64,000 nucleotides of DNA from Lepus europaeus. Taxonomy: Eukaryota; Chordata; Mammalia; Lagomorpha; Leporidae. The position numbers were made by a program, and so were the translations under genes. The notes below the pieces were generated by a model. The model worked only from the letters and a program-made list of their open reading frames with translations, searched no databases and was not told the origin of the DNA. Location: contig NC_084844.1 of NCBI RefSeq assembly GCF_033115175.1, forward strand, positions 33,141,885-33,205,884. The letters run 5' to 3'. This document shows positions 33,282 through 44,405 of this stretch, in pieces. The first letter of the stretch is position 1. Each line of letters begins with the position of its first letter.

Positions 33282-34330
33282 CTTTTTTTTAATGTAAGAA
33301 AATAAAGAAACCCTGGGCACTTCAGTCCTTGGACCTGGGGTGAGAGGCAGCCCCCAGGGCTCATGCTACAGGAACACCCACTGAACACCATCAGACAGCA
33401 CCGTGCTAAGTGTTATGCCATGCACACAGGCATGCAGCACACATGGGTCATGCACCTGTGCTCACACACCTGGACTTCTGCAGCAAGCACAGGTCGTCCT
33501 TCACCATTCTTCACCTGCACGCCCGGCCATCTTTGTTTTCAGGGCGTGCTCCCCGGAAGTCCTCTCCCAACAGCTTGGCACAGCCCTTGATAATTCCATC
33601 AAGATTTTTTTTTAATCTAATGGGCATACGTGCCTCTGACATATGCTCTTTCCTCTCTGGAGAGTAGGAAGGAAGAGGAAGAGCCACTCCTGTTTTACAA
33701 GAAGGGGAAACCATGGCAGGTGGGTTTAAAGAGAGGACTTTCCTGATCGCTGTCTGTGGCTCCCCTGGGAGGCCAGCAGCCCTGAGCATGGATCTGGCAC
33801 CCCAAGCCATCTAAGCCCCCAGGGGATCGTGTGCAATGCACCAGACATCCCTTCAGCCCTGAGCCTTTGCTCAATGACTGACTCTTCTCCCTACAACAAG
33901 GTGAGCTTGCCTGACCTGCTCTGCCTGTCCAAGAAAGAGCGAGGCATCGCCTGCAGCAGGAGGAAATCCCAGGCCAGACTGGGCCTCCTGTTCTGAGCCT
34001 GCAGCATGGACAGTCACCACTTCCCTAAGGAATTAGCACGGATTGCTTTTGCAACAAAAAGCACAACTCAAACAGGCTTAAGCAATAAAAAGAATGTATC
34101 GGTCGGTGCAAAACCAAGTTCCAGGTGGGGTGGGCTTCATGCAGGGTCTGATCCCTCTGCTCTACGTGGTCTCTTTCTGTCTCTCACTCTGTCCTCAGTG
34201 GTGTCTACCTCATCTGAAGACTCAGTCCCTAGGGTTGCTGTGTGGTTGCCAGCAGCAACCACCACGGCCACACCTTTGTTCACTCTGAGGAGAGAGCTGG
34301 CTGCTGTCCTGGATTGTTCTCATGGGAGAC
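33282..34330. other. no gene recognised; possible old repeat at 34050-34320
   Basis: 34055-34310 ('aaacaggcttaagcaataaaaag ... ccagcagcaaccaccacgg') has the feel of an ancient interspersed repeat but I could not assign it. The rest is unique. Confidence 0.4.
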
Positions 34331-34418
34331 AGGAGCAGCCGGGACTAGAACTGGCACCCATATGGGATGCTGGTGCTGCGGGAGGAGGATTAACCCATTG
34401 CGGCATGGCGCCGGCCCC
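34331..34418 (-). mobile_element. C-repeat SINE head fragment, type A
   Basis: 'aggagcagccgggactagaactgg' to 'ggcatggcgccggcccc'. Confidence 0.85.
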
Positions 34419-36339
34419 TGAAATGAGTATTTTTAAAGATAAATGTAAAAATTAAACAAAGGAAAATGCAGAGTTCCGGGCTCAGCTCTGGCCTTGGCGT
34501 TCTGACTCCTTCTGAAGCAGAGCCTGGGTATCTGCATTTTTGGAAGCACTGCAGCAGTAAGACCACTTAGGCTTTCGGATCAACCGCTCTAAGTAAAGAG
34601 CACTCAGCGCACACGTCATGGGTGCTCGCGTGTGTCCTACAGGAAGGCCTGGCACACCTGTACACCGCTCACAGGTCTAGGATGCCTCTTGTCTCTTTTA
34701 GGGCTCTTTCTGTCTCTGAGCATCCTAGCGGATGCCTCAGGGTGCTTCTCTTAACCAGCTTCATCTGATGGGAGCTGATGGGTTTAAGGACTCAGCTGCT
34801 GTTAGGGGTTGGTACGTTGTCATGACACACACTTAGGGATGGGTCATCCAGCTCACAAGTAATGAAATCTCTAATAGTGGAATTTCAGACTTTGAAACAG
34901 GCAAATAGACGCACGCCTGCTGTGATATCTCTCCGCCATGGAACTTCCCATGTGCACACCACCCGCCTGCCCGTAGACCGCACAAATATGATACACACAA
35001 AGGTGTCAGAAGGAAGAGCCAACACACGTATCGGACGTGAGGAATTGGAGAGCATGCAACCCTTTTAGGGAAAACATATGCAAACGTTTTCAGTGTCAAG
35101 TCTCGCAACGAGACATGCTCTTCAAGCTGGGATAAAAGAATCAAGAAATTTGAGTTTGTCATGGAAACGCTGACAGGGCTTCAGCCGAAGGCTGCTCGCA
35201 GGTGCAGCTGAGAGCCATGCAGCCTCCAGCAGCTTATTTACATCCTGGCCGGCGGAGGGAGAGCTATTTCTAGTTGCCCCGCCGCTGAAGAGTCAGCTGG
35301 CCTTCTGGGGACCTGGGGTTCTTTCCAAGAAGGGGACGGTGTCTCTCTTGGCGGGGAGTTTCCAGATATCTGGAGTGGGGAATGGGGGTGTGTGTCTTAG
35401 GATCTGTTTCACCTCCTGGAGGGAGTGGAGAGAGGAATGGGGTCAAGAAAACAGAAAGGAAGGAGGGGAGAAGGGGGAACGTGCTGATTCCTAGTGCCAG
35501 ACAAACCCGAGGGAGGCCAGGAATCATCTTCGTGTCTTTGTCCCCGCAGGCTGGAACCCAGTGAAGTGCCCAAGGTTACCTCTGTGTCAGGGAGAAGGAA
35601 CAGGCTGGTGGCCCCGGGTGGGCCCTTAGCAGCAGGTGCCCAGGTGGACCAGGTAGCAGGTGGGGTAAGGCTTGGGGATGCTTGCTCCAACCCCACTGCT
35701 TTTGCTGATGCGAAGAGGAGCAGGACACACAAGTCTGCCTGCCAAGCCCCGGGAAAGCCAGGGAGGGGCTCCTCAGGACAGGCTGCTTGGCCATAGCCCT
35801 TGGTCCTGCTGAGGGAGAGCTGAGCCCACCGCAGAGCCTGGGCTGCAGGCGGGCCTTGCTGGAGGGTGGGCACCAGGTCCTTGAAGGTACAGGTTTTCCA
35901 TTTCTTCCCACCTGGGCACAGGAGGCCCAGCAGGAGCCAGAGCCGGCATCAGCTGCTTTAGGGCCTGAGAGACTGGGGAAGGAGGTAAGGAACCAGAAAA
36001 GGTTGCTTCTGTCCTGTCAGGGAGAAATTTACATTCGGGGGGAAAGTGTAGTCCCAGAGGGGCTCCCAACCTAATCCGAGGGGGGCGACAAGAGCCCTGC
36101 ACGCAAGGAGTCCAAGAACGACGGAGCGGGAAGAGGACCTGCTGCACACCCTCTAGGAGCACAGAGCACACAGGAAGACCCTGGCCACAGACCCCCGACA
36201 GCCTCGGAAACTGCAGCCCGGGGCCGGGGCAAGAGTTAGGTAGGCAGAGCCGGAGCCTCCACAGCCCCGTCCTGCACATCCACCCAGAAGCGCCTCCTAT
36301 CAGCCCTGCCTGTTCCTAGGGGCTTGCTCAGGCTCCCAC
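34419..36339. other. SINE-poor unique block left of the orphan CpG island
   Basis: No recognised gene or RNA. GC content rises from about 35500. Overlapping frames of 110-168 codons at 35409-36279 carry no domain and are compositional. Confidence 0.5.
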
Positions 36340-36650
36340 TGTGGCTCTGCAACCCGGGGCGCAGCGCTGCTCCCCACCCGCGTCTGTCCTAGGAACCCCG
36401 GGAGCCCGCACCGGGAGCCTCGCGAGCCCGGGAGACATTCCAGGGCTGGCTCTGATTCTCAGTGTGCTGCTCGGTGCGCCGTGCGGCCGACCACAGCCGA
36501 CAGTCTCCCTGCTCCCTCGGAGGTGTTGATAGTAACAGCGGCGAGACGCTGCCAAGTTGGCAGGAGCGCCGAGCGCCTGTGCACTGCGCACGGAGGGGGC
36601 GGGGCGCCGCAAGCGCCTGGGGGCTGGGCCCAGTCTGGTTATCTTGACGT
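36340..36650. promoter_or_regulatory. orphan CpG island
   Basis: This is a GC-rich, CpG-dense stretch (gagcctcgcgagcccggg, gtgcgccgtgcggccgacc, ggagggggcggggcgccgc) with a GC box at about 36594-36604 and a TGACGTGG element at about 36645. It lies in a SINE-poor 2.8-kb zone. No exon, pseudogene or RNA gene was recognised beside it. It may be the promoter of an unannotated non-coding transcript or a distal regulatory island. Confidence 0.6.
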
Positions 36651-37079
36651 GGATAGGGCTAGGGGGTGGAGGACTCGGATGCTTGGGGCAGGGTTTGCAG
36701 GATGAGGCACCTAGGAGGCGCCCGGTTGGTGCGGGGGACCTTTTGGTTGGGCCTGAAGCCACCAGCTCCTGTGGCCTCCGAGCAGGCTGGAGAGTCTCCT
36801 TTGCGCCTGCTGTTAATGAAATGGCAGGGGAGTCTCCACACTGGAATGGGCCTGGCGTGGGGCATCCTGGAGTTCTGAAGCGGCTTCCTCCCAATGCAAG
36901 GGACCTCCGGGGGCATCTGGGAGGGCACCCAATGTCAGTGGAATGCACCTGGGTCCCCCTGGGCAAGGCTTCCACTTCCTTGAGCTTCAGATGATCATCA
37001 GTGGGCCTGCTTCTGAGCTTCGTGTGAGGATTCCAGAGGGAACTCACAGCCAACTGTACTGCTTCCCGCATGGCTGACA

Positions 37080-37245
37080 CTGCGCTCAGCGTCTTACTAT
37101 GTGAGTTCAGGCACCAGGTGCGTGCTATCAGTATTCCCATTTTATTAACGAAATAACTAAAGCATAGAGAGGTTAAGTCACTTACCCAAGGTCACAGTGC
37201 TAGTGAGTAGCAAAGGTTAGGTTGGAATCCAGTCATGTCGTGCCA
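37080..37245 (-). repeat. MIR SINE
   Basis: 'agtattcccattttattaacg', 'agagaggttaagtcacttacccaaggtcacag' is the reversed MIR core, well preserved. Confidence 0.85.
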
Positions 37246-37287
37246 AAGCCGTTGTTCTCAGCCCTGGCACAAACTGCCTTCAAGGGT

Positions 37288-37590
37288 AAATTAATTAACT
37301 TATTTTTATTTGAAAGGGAAAGAGAGGGAATACCCCCCGTCTGCTGGTTCAGTCCAAATCCTGCAACCGGGACTGGATAAGGCTGAAGCCAGGAGCCAGG
37401 AAATCAACCCAGGTCTCCCACATGGGTGGCTGGGACCCAAGCACCTGAGCCATCACTGCTGCCTCCCAGAGTGCGCATCAGCAGGAAGCTGGAATCGGAA
37501 GCGGAGCAGGGGCTTGAGTGCAGGTGCTCTGAGCTGGCTGTGGGCACTGCACGTTGTGCGTGAACTGCAGCACAGACACCTGCCCCTAGA
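37288..37590 (-). mobile_element. C-repeat SINE, type C
   Basis: 'attaattaacttatttttatttgaaaggg' to 'ctgcagcacagacacctgcccc'; contains 'gtgcgcatcagcaggaagctgg'. Confidence 0.83.
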
Positions 37591-37599
37591 ACAAATGTT

Positions 37600-38615
37600 T
37601 AACAAATGCTAGCTGCTGCCAAGATGTCCCCTGAGCAGTTCGAGACAGGCGTCCTAGGCTCCTGACAGGGACCCCGGGGACTGCGCGGGGCCCCGACATC
37701 CTCCCTTCCACTACTTGGTCCAGCACAGTGGCTGGGGAAACGCCCCTTCAGAGCAGGCGCGCGTGGCCTTCCCTGATTCTTTGCTCCTTCCAGCCCCTCC
37801 TCCCCAGGGTGGAGCCGAGGAATTCTCGGCTTCCTCCAGTGAACCTCAGCCTGCAAAGAAAACATTGCCTGCTGTGTCTGCTGCCAGTTCCTCTCTGGCG
37901 ACAGCCACAACCCATTTGCCTAGCGCCAGCCCCAGCCTGGACTGTGAGTAGAGCTGGGAGCCTGGGCTGGACCCCAGTGTCCTGCTGGAGGACCTGGGCC
38001 AGCCACTCAAGTCTAGGCCTTGGGGCCACTCAAAGTGCAAGGCCCGGCTCAGCTGGTTTCTTGACCCTTTTGGCTGTAAGAACTGTAATTGAAGGTTGGT
38101 TTGTCACATTTGTAGGCTCTTTCTAGGGTGGAAAATCTATTGTATTGACATGTTCCCATATTTAAGGGCTCCGTTAACGCAGGCTTGCAAGTTAGTAACC
38201 AGCTTTATAAGCCCATTAAACTGCTACTGGCCACCTTGACTGCTTGCACAGTGCCAGGCTGCTTCTTGGGTGGCCAGAGCTGCCTGCTGTCAGCCAGGAG
38301 AGAGCCAAATCCAGGAACCTGGATTTCTGACTGCTTCCCAGGCCCGAGTTCCTCCCCAGGACGGGTCAGCATCATCCTTTAGTGCTGGGGGAAAGGCACT
38401 GTGGTGTGGAAAGCTCAGAATGACACGGTTTTGTTTGCATCGTGGGTGTGTCAACTGCAGATTCACACTCCCAGGTGACAGGACTGATGGCATATCAGGT
38501 GGGGTTGGGAGCTGGGACGGAAACCCTGTGTGGATAACTCAGAAGGAAATGGAATATGCTAAATGTTATGCTTAGAGGCACAGAAAGCAGGGATACAATG
38601 TCTCCTAGTCAGAAA
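37600..38615. other. unique sequence, no gene recognised
   Basis: Frames of 90-130 codons overlap on both strands at 37600-38125 but show no domain or consistent splice sites. Confidence 0.5.
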
Positions 38616-38616
38616 T

Positions 38617-38943
38617 GTGCATTTCAAATGTGTTCATTTGAAAGGCACAGTTACAGAGAAAGAGGGAGAAACACAGAGAGAGATCTTCCATCCACTAGAT
38701 CACTCCCCAAATAATCACAATGGCCAGGACTGAGCTCAGACCAAAGCCAGGAGCCTGGAACTCCAGCTGGGTCTTCACATAGGTGGCAGGGGTCCAGGCA
38801 TTGGGGCCATCTTCCTCTGCTTTCCCAGGAGCATTAGCAGGAAGCTGGATTGGAAGCAGAACAGCTGGGACTCCAATCAGAGATCATAAGGTATGTCGGC
38901 ATTGCAGGTGGCATCTTAACTCACTGTGCCACAATGACAGCCC
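38617..38943 (-). mobile_element. C-repeat SINE
   Basis: 'ttcaaatgtgttcatttgaaaggc' to 'tgtgccacaatgacagcccc'. Confidence 0.88.
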
Positions 38944-38971
38944 CCAGAGACTTTTAATTAAAGTAATATTC

Positions 38972-39301
38972 AGCATTGTGACATAATGGGCTAAGCCTCT
39001 GCCTGCAGCGCTGGCATCCCACTTGGGTGCTGGTTCAAGTCCTGGTTGCTCCTCTTCCAGTCTAGCTTTCCACTAAAGGCCTGGGAAAGCAGTGGAGGAT
39101 GGCCCAAGTGCTTGGACCCCTGCGCCCATGTGGGAGCCCCAGAAGAAACTCCTGTCTCCTGGCTTCAGATCAGCCCAGCTCTGACCGTTGCAGCCATTTG
39201 GTGAGTAAAGCAAAGGATGGAAGATCTCTTTCTCTTTCTGCCTCTTTCTCTCTCTCTGTAACTCTGCCTCTCAAATAAATAAAAATAAATCTTTAAAAAA
39301 A
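38972..39301 (+). mobile_element. C-repeat SINE, first of two at one target
   Basis: Lies between two copies of the 13-bp target TAAAGTAATATTC (38959-38971 and 39302-39314). Confidence 0.92.
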
Positions 39302-39314
39302 TAAAGTAATATTC

Positions 39315-39615
39315 GGGGGCTGGCACTGTGGCATAATGGGTAAAGCTGCCTACAACATCGGCATCCCATATGGATGCCGGTTCAAGTTCCAGGTGCTCCA
39401 CTTCTGATCCAGCTCCCTGCTAATGTACCTGGGAAAAGCAACAGCAGATGGCCCAAATGCTTGGATTCCTGTACCCACTTGGAAAAAGCTCCTGGCTCAG
39501 CCCTGGCCATTGTGGCCATTTGGAAAGTGAACCAGCAGATGGAAGATCTCTGTCTCTCCCTCTCTCTCTGTAATTCTGCCTTTGAAATGAATAAATAAAA
39601 ATATTTTAAAAACAC
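39315..39615 (+). mobile_element. C-repeat SINE, second of two at one target
   Basis: Starts directly after the second TAAAGTAATATTC and is followed by a third, mutated copy AAAGGAATATTC (39616-39627). Confidence 0.92.
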
Positions 39616-39921
39616 AAAGGAATATTCAGTCCCCAGGCATTAGCTGGAGCATGGTGGTCATAGTAGTCTGCTTTTTCATTGCTGTGATGAAATACTGGAG
39701 GCAGGTTACTTTATAAAGAAAAGAGGTTTGCTTTGCCTCACGGTTTTGGAGGTGCAAAGTCCAGGGTCCTCATCTGGTGATGTCCCAAAGCAGCACAGGA
39801 CATCCATGACAAGACACAGCATAGGTGTTTCTGTGTCTATGTGTCTCTCCTTCTGCTTATAAAGCCATCAGGATTCCATCACGGGAGCTATACTCTAACA
39901 GTCTGAATTAGAAAGGCCTCA

Positions 39922-40260
39922 TTTTTTTTTTTTTAAGATTTATTTATTTATTTGAAAGTCAGAGTTACACAGAGAGAGAGAGGAGAGGCAGAGAGAGAAG
40001 TCATCCATTCAATGGTTCATTCCCCAGTTGGCTGCAACAGCCAGAGCTCCGCTGATCCAAAGCCAGGAGTCAGGAGCTTCTTCCAGGTCTCCCATGCAGG
40101 TGCAAGGGCCCAAGGACTTGGACCATCTTCTACTGCTTTCCCAGCCCACAGCAGAGAGCTGGATTGGAAGTGGAGCAGCTGGGTCTTGAACTGGTGCCCA
40201 TATGGGATGCCGGTGCTTCAGGCCAGGGTGTTAACCCGCTGTGCCACAGCGCCGGCCCCA
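39922..40260 (-). mobile_element. C-repeat SINE, type A, inside MaLR LTR
   Basis: T-run, 'aagatttatttatttatttg' to 'gtgccacagcgccggcccc'. Confidence 0.92.
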
Positions 40261-40320
40261 ACTTTTTTTTTTTAATTTATTTGAAAGTCAGGGTTACACA
40301 GAGAGAAGAGAGACAGAAAC

Positions 40321-40365
<45 letters not shown>

Positions 40366-40486
40366 TCCTCTGTCCGCTGGTTCACTCCTCAATTGGCCGC
40401 AATGGTCAGAGAGCTGTGTTGATCTGAACCCAGGATGCTGGCACAGCAGGTGACGGCTTTACCCACAATGCCACAGCGCCAGCCCC
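40261..40486 (-). mobile_element. C-repeat SINE, internally deleted, inside MaLR LTR
   Basis: 'aactttttttttttaatttatttg', (GA)n at 40321-40363, then a jump from 'tctgaacccaggatgctgg' to the reversed head 'ccacagcgccagcccc'. Confidence 0.88.
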
Positions 40487-40805
40487 AAGGCCTCACTTCT
40501 AAACACCATGCTGGATTTACTTTCTACCCTCTGAATACCTCACAGTGGGGGTTACAATTTGATGCACGAAGACTTAGGGGACACTGGAATCATGTCCCAG
40601 CCATAGAAGGGGTCAGTCGTTATGAACAGGGAGGCCTGTCCGGACCCAACAACTCCTTTGCCCCATGCTGACTACCCAATCAGCACTTGAGACCTCTTAA
40701 GCATGGGTGCACTCTCCGCCTGGCTCAGGCAGCTGGAGGGGAAACTGAGGCAGCAAAGCCAAGGAGAGTTCCCGCGGTGTTGCAGGGCACACCCGGAGGC
40801 GATGC

Positions 40806-40995
40806 CATCACCACCCAGGGCTGACGGCCATCACCACCCAGGTTCATCACCACCCAGGGCTGACGGCCATCACCACCCAGGTCCATCACCACCCAGGGCT
40901 GACGGCCATCACCACCGAGGTCCATCACCACCCAGGGCTGATGGCCATCACCACCCAGGTCCATTACCACCCAGGGCTGATGGCCATCTTGGTCT
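40806..40995 (+). repeat. 39-bp minisatellite, about 4.5 copies
   Basis: The unit is built from two related halves, 'gccatcaccacccaggt' and 'tcatcaccacccagggctgacg', repeated nearly perfectly with single-base changes (tcc/ttc, gacg/gatg, cac/cga). Frames through it give repeated PPRADGHHHPG-type peptides; this is a repeat effect, not a gene. Confidence 0.92.
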
Positions 40996-42954
40996 TTGGG
41001 GTCTAAAATACTCAACTTGGTTTGTTGGAGGTTTGCTCTTTGCACTGTTGTATGAGTCACGGACAGGAGGGCATTGCCTCTTCCAGTTGACCTGCTGGCA
41101 CATGTCTGTCCTTAGAGTAATGCACGAGGGTTCTTGTTCCTTGCACCCACAAAGGCATTTACTCTGCCAGACTGTGAGGGGTCACTTAGTGATGAGAAGG
41201 CGTCTGGTGGGTGGGGATAGTGGGGAGACCCCAAAGCATGGGGTGTAACTGCCTTCCTCCCACTGCTGATTCTGCTTGGTGCCAAGCGCCATCAGGAGGA
41301 CACACGTTTAGGAGACAAGCAAAGGGCCAGAGGTCAGGCCCATCCTCAGAGGGTGAGAGAGGAAAGGCAAGGGCAACTGTTGAAGGGCGCAGGCACCAGT
41401 CTGCCTGTGAGAGAAACCCATGGCACCAGGGGGGAGGGGACTGCCAGGACAGGAGGGTTGCCTGGGCAGGGTGGCTCCCCGGCCCTGGACCTCCTTGGAA
41501 AGGGCATACGGCAGGCCAGCACAGAGGCAGGGTCGTGCCCGAGATGACCTGCGAGAGCTCCGTCCTACTGGAGGCCTCTGGAGGAAGCCAGAATGGGCCA
41601 GCAGAAGTGGGTCGGGGTTCGATTTTCCTGAAGAAGCCCTGAGCTGGAGGCAGCTGCATTGGCTCTTTATTTATTTATGAGGCTATCGATTCTAATGCAG
41701 CTTTTCCACAGGCTCGGAGGTGGCTCGGGCTGGGAGCAGAAGCCGCCTACCGGTTCACTTGTTTTGCCTTGGAGATGTCAGGCACTCAGCGAGGCCGCCT
41801 CCCGGCCCATTCTCTCCTCTCCCCGTCCCTTCTGCAGGCCTTCCTTCTGTGCTCGGTGTGGGTGCAGGGCTCCAGGACTCCAGGAGCCCCCCTGGTTTCC
41901 TCCTTTCTCAGGTCTGGCTGTCTCAGGTTTCTTCTGGCACATTCTAACACCCAAATGCTGAGGCCCAGGCGGTGCCTAACCTGAGCACAGACGACAGGTT
42001 TCTGAACCGGAAGGGCCCCTCAGATCTTCCTAGCAAGGCTCTCTTGTTTCTCTGAGGAGGAAAGGAGGCCAAGTCGCACACAGTGCGAGGCCCCACCTGG
42101 ACAAGAATGGGGGCTCCTGATTCCCCCAGGTGACAGGCGAGCCTTGCCACTGTGCCGTGCTGCCCACTCCTCCTCACGCGGGCCTGGGGTGCGCCCGAGC
42201 TAGGACTCACCCTCCAGGATCCTTGCTCTCTTTGTGTGTTCTCCCAGCACAGTCTTTCTCAGTTTGGTCTTTTGCCTGATGAATTCTTTGCTCTCAGTTT
42301 GTCCCACTCTCAAAGAACATGGAAGAGGTTCCATCCGCCCCATAGGAAGGGAGCTCATGACCATGAGCCCGATCAGCCTTGCCCTTCCTCCCCTCTCTCC
42401 TCCAACACTCCCATCAGCCGCCTTTCCTGGGGCCTCTCCCAGCTGTCGTGCCCCAACACCAGCCTTCTGGTGGGCAGAGAGGCCATGTCCATGAGTCCTT
42501 GTGAAAGGAAATGGCTCTTCTCCCTTGGCCCTAATTCCGGGAGGAAGCAGAAATAGTCCTTAACAGATGGGCAGGATCTAGGACGCAGGCCAGCACTGCA
42601 CCAAGCTCCAAGGACTGGCTCCTCAACTTCAGAGACCCTGAAATGTGGCCTACCGGAATGTGGCTCCAAAGGCAAAGGTCATCGCCTGGGGCCATGCGGC
42701 CGCTTTTCCCTACCCAGATTTCCTGGGTCACTCCACCTCTCCTTGTGCGCCTTGGACATTCAGTGCTCTGAGATTTAACCCCAACTTTCTCTCCTCTTTC
42801 CTTCTCTATCACAGGCTAAGCTGCAGCCAAAGAGAATTCCCTACAAGTGCTGCATCTTCTCCCTTTGCCTCTGTTGTTCTACAACGTCCTGCCTTCCTGC
42901 CCAACACAAGCAGAAAATCCCTGTTATACGCTACCTACCCTTATCATACAAGAG
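40996..42954. other. 2-kb SINE-free unique block
   Basis: No gene recognised. Frames of up to 157 codons overlap on both strands (41186-41659) without domains. An isolated TTTATTTATTTATG lies at 41668. Confidence 0.5.
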
Positions 42955-43214
42955 TCCTTGTTGTGGTGCGGTAGGTTAAGCTGCTTTTTGGGACATCCGC
43001 GTGCCATGTCAGATTGCCTGGTTTGAGCAAGTACTTGCACCCCTGCCACCCACATGGGAGACCTGGAGGGAGTTCCTGGCTCCTGGCTTCAGCATGGATC
43101 AGTGTTGGCTGTTGCAGGCATCTAGGGCATGAAACAGTGGATGGAAGATCTCTCTCTCTCTCTTTCTTTTTGGCACTCTGCCTTTCAAGTGGATGAAAAT
43201 AAATAACTAAACTT
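42955..43214 (+). mobile_element. C-repeat SINE, shortened
   Basis: 'agtccttgttgtggtgcggtagg' to 'gatgaaaataaataac'; a middle block is missing near 43028. Confidence 0.82.
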
Positions 43215-43240
43215 TTTGTTTTTTAAAAAAGGCAAGTTTG

Positions 43241-43572
43241 GGGGCCGGCACTGTGGCATAGTGGGTAAGGCTGCTGCCTGCAATGCCGCATCCCATGTGG
43301 ATGCCGGTTTGAATTCCAGCTGCACCATTTCCAATCCAGCTCTCTGCTATGACTTGGAAAAGCAGTAAAAGATGGCCCAATTCCTTGGGTCCCTGTACCC
43401 ACATGGGAGAACCAGAAGAAGCTCCTGGCTCCTGGCTTTGGATTGGCGCAGCTCTGGCAATTGCAGCCAACTGGGGAGTGAACCAGTGGATGGAAGACCT
43501 GTCTCTCTCTCTCCCTTTGCCTTTCTGTAACTCTGCCTTCAAATAAATAAATAAACAAATATTTAAAAAAAT
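43241..43572 (+). mobile_element. C-repeat SINE, type A, first of two at one target
   Basis: Preceded by GGCAAGTTTG (43231-43240) and followed by a mutated copy ACAAGTTTG (43573-43581). Confidence 0.92.
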
Positions 43573-43581
43573 ACAAGTTTG

Positions 43582-43889
43582 GGGCCAGTGTTATGGCATA
43601 GTGGGTAAAGCCACTGCCTGTGACATCAGACCTTCATATGGGCACCAGTTTGTTTCCCATCCAGCTCCCTGCTAATGGCCTGGGAAAAGCAGTGCAAGAT
43701 GGCACAACTACCTGGGCCCCTGAACCCACATGGGAGACCTGGAAGAAGCTAGGCCCAGCCCCAACCATTATGGCCATCTGGGGAGTAAACCAGCAGATGG
43801 AAGATGGATCTCTCTCTCTCTCTCCCTCTCTCTCTCTGTGTCTGTATGTAACTTTTTCAAATAAATAGTTTTTTTTAAAAAAAAAAAAA
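43582..43889 (+). mobile_element. C-repeat SINE, second of two at one target
   Basis: Begins after ACAAGTTTG and ends in an A-run before a third target copy GGCAAGTTTG (43890-43899). Confidence 0.9.
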
Positions 43890-43989
43890 GGCAAGTTTGT
43901 TTTGATGCAAAAAGATTTGAAGCCCATGCATTTTTTTTCCAGAATATGCATTTTCATGAACTTTTTGAAGACCCTCTCACAGAAACTCA

Positions 43990-44135
43990 TGTTCACTGAG
44001 CACCTACTAAATGCCAGACCCTGCCCTTATTCTTCACAGTAACCTCAGAACTCTCCCCCTGAGTCAGAACTCTCCCCCTGTGGGTTACACAGCTGCTAAG
44101 TTGCAAAGACAGATTTGAACCCAAGCGTGGTCCCT
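43990..44135 (-). repeat. MIR SINE with a 19-bp tandem duplication
   Basis: 'gagcacctactaaatgccagacc', 'ttacacagctgctaagttgc'. The block CAGAACTCTCCCCCTG occurs twice in tandem (44046 and 44065). Confidence 0.65.
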
Positions 44136-44261
44136 GGAACCTCCCTCACAAGCCACTGTACTATATTGCTTCTCATCAGACAGCTGCCTTTTCCAGCATG
44201 ACGTCTGTCTTCCCTAGGATTTGAATCCTTTGTGATTTTTACTGTCACTACTTAAATCCCA

Positions 44262-44405
44262 CCCCTTAACTTCCTTACTAGACTATGGGCTCTTCAAATG
44301 TACGGGCCGGGTCATACTCTGTTTGTCCCCAGCACCAGGGCCAGGGCCAGCACAGGCAGGGATCCATCAAATGGGTTTTGAATGAAGGAATGAGCACACG
44401 AGTGA
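44262..44405 (+). repeat. L2 LINE 3' end
   Basis: 'actagactatgggctcttcaaatg', 'tgtttgtccccagcacc', 'ttttgaatgaaggaatgagc' follow the L2 3' UTR order. Confidence 0.7.

Larger units (their letters stand above)
39659..40612 (-). mobile_element. MaLR (MST/THE1-like) LTR split by two SINEs
   Basis: 39659-39920 carries 'gctgtgatgaaatactggaggcaggttactttataaagaaaagaggttt', the reversed 3' half of MaLR LTRs. 40490-40612 carries 'ggcctcacttctaaacaccatgctgg' and 'ggttacaatttgatgc', the reversed 5' half. Two minus-strand SINEs sit between. The 9-bp repeat AAGGCCTCA (39913-39921 and 40487-40495) marks the insertion point. Confidence 0.7.

Noticed and set aside
36328-37140. 270-codon minus-strand frame
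   Set aside because: It starts inside an antisense MIR and runs through the orphan CpG island. No domain is seen and the opposite strand is open too.
40806-40995. Regular repeat array considered as CRISPR
   Set aside because: No unique spacers; units are contiguous tandem copies in a mammalian genome.
40703-41248. 181-codon frame with repeated PPRADGHHHPG peptide
   Set aside because: The repeat is the 39-bp minisatellite; both strands are open because the unit length is a multiple of three.
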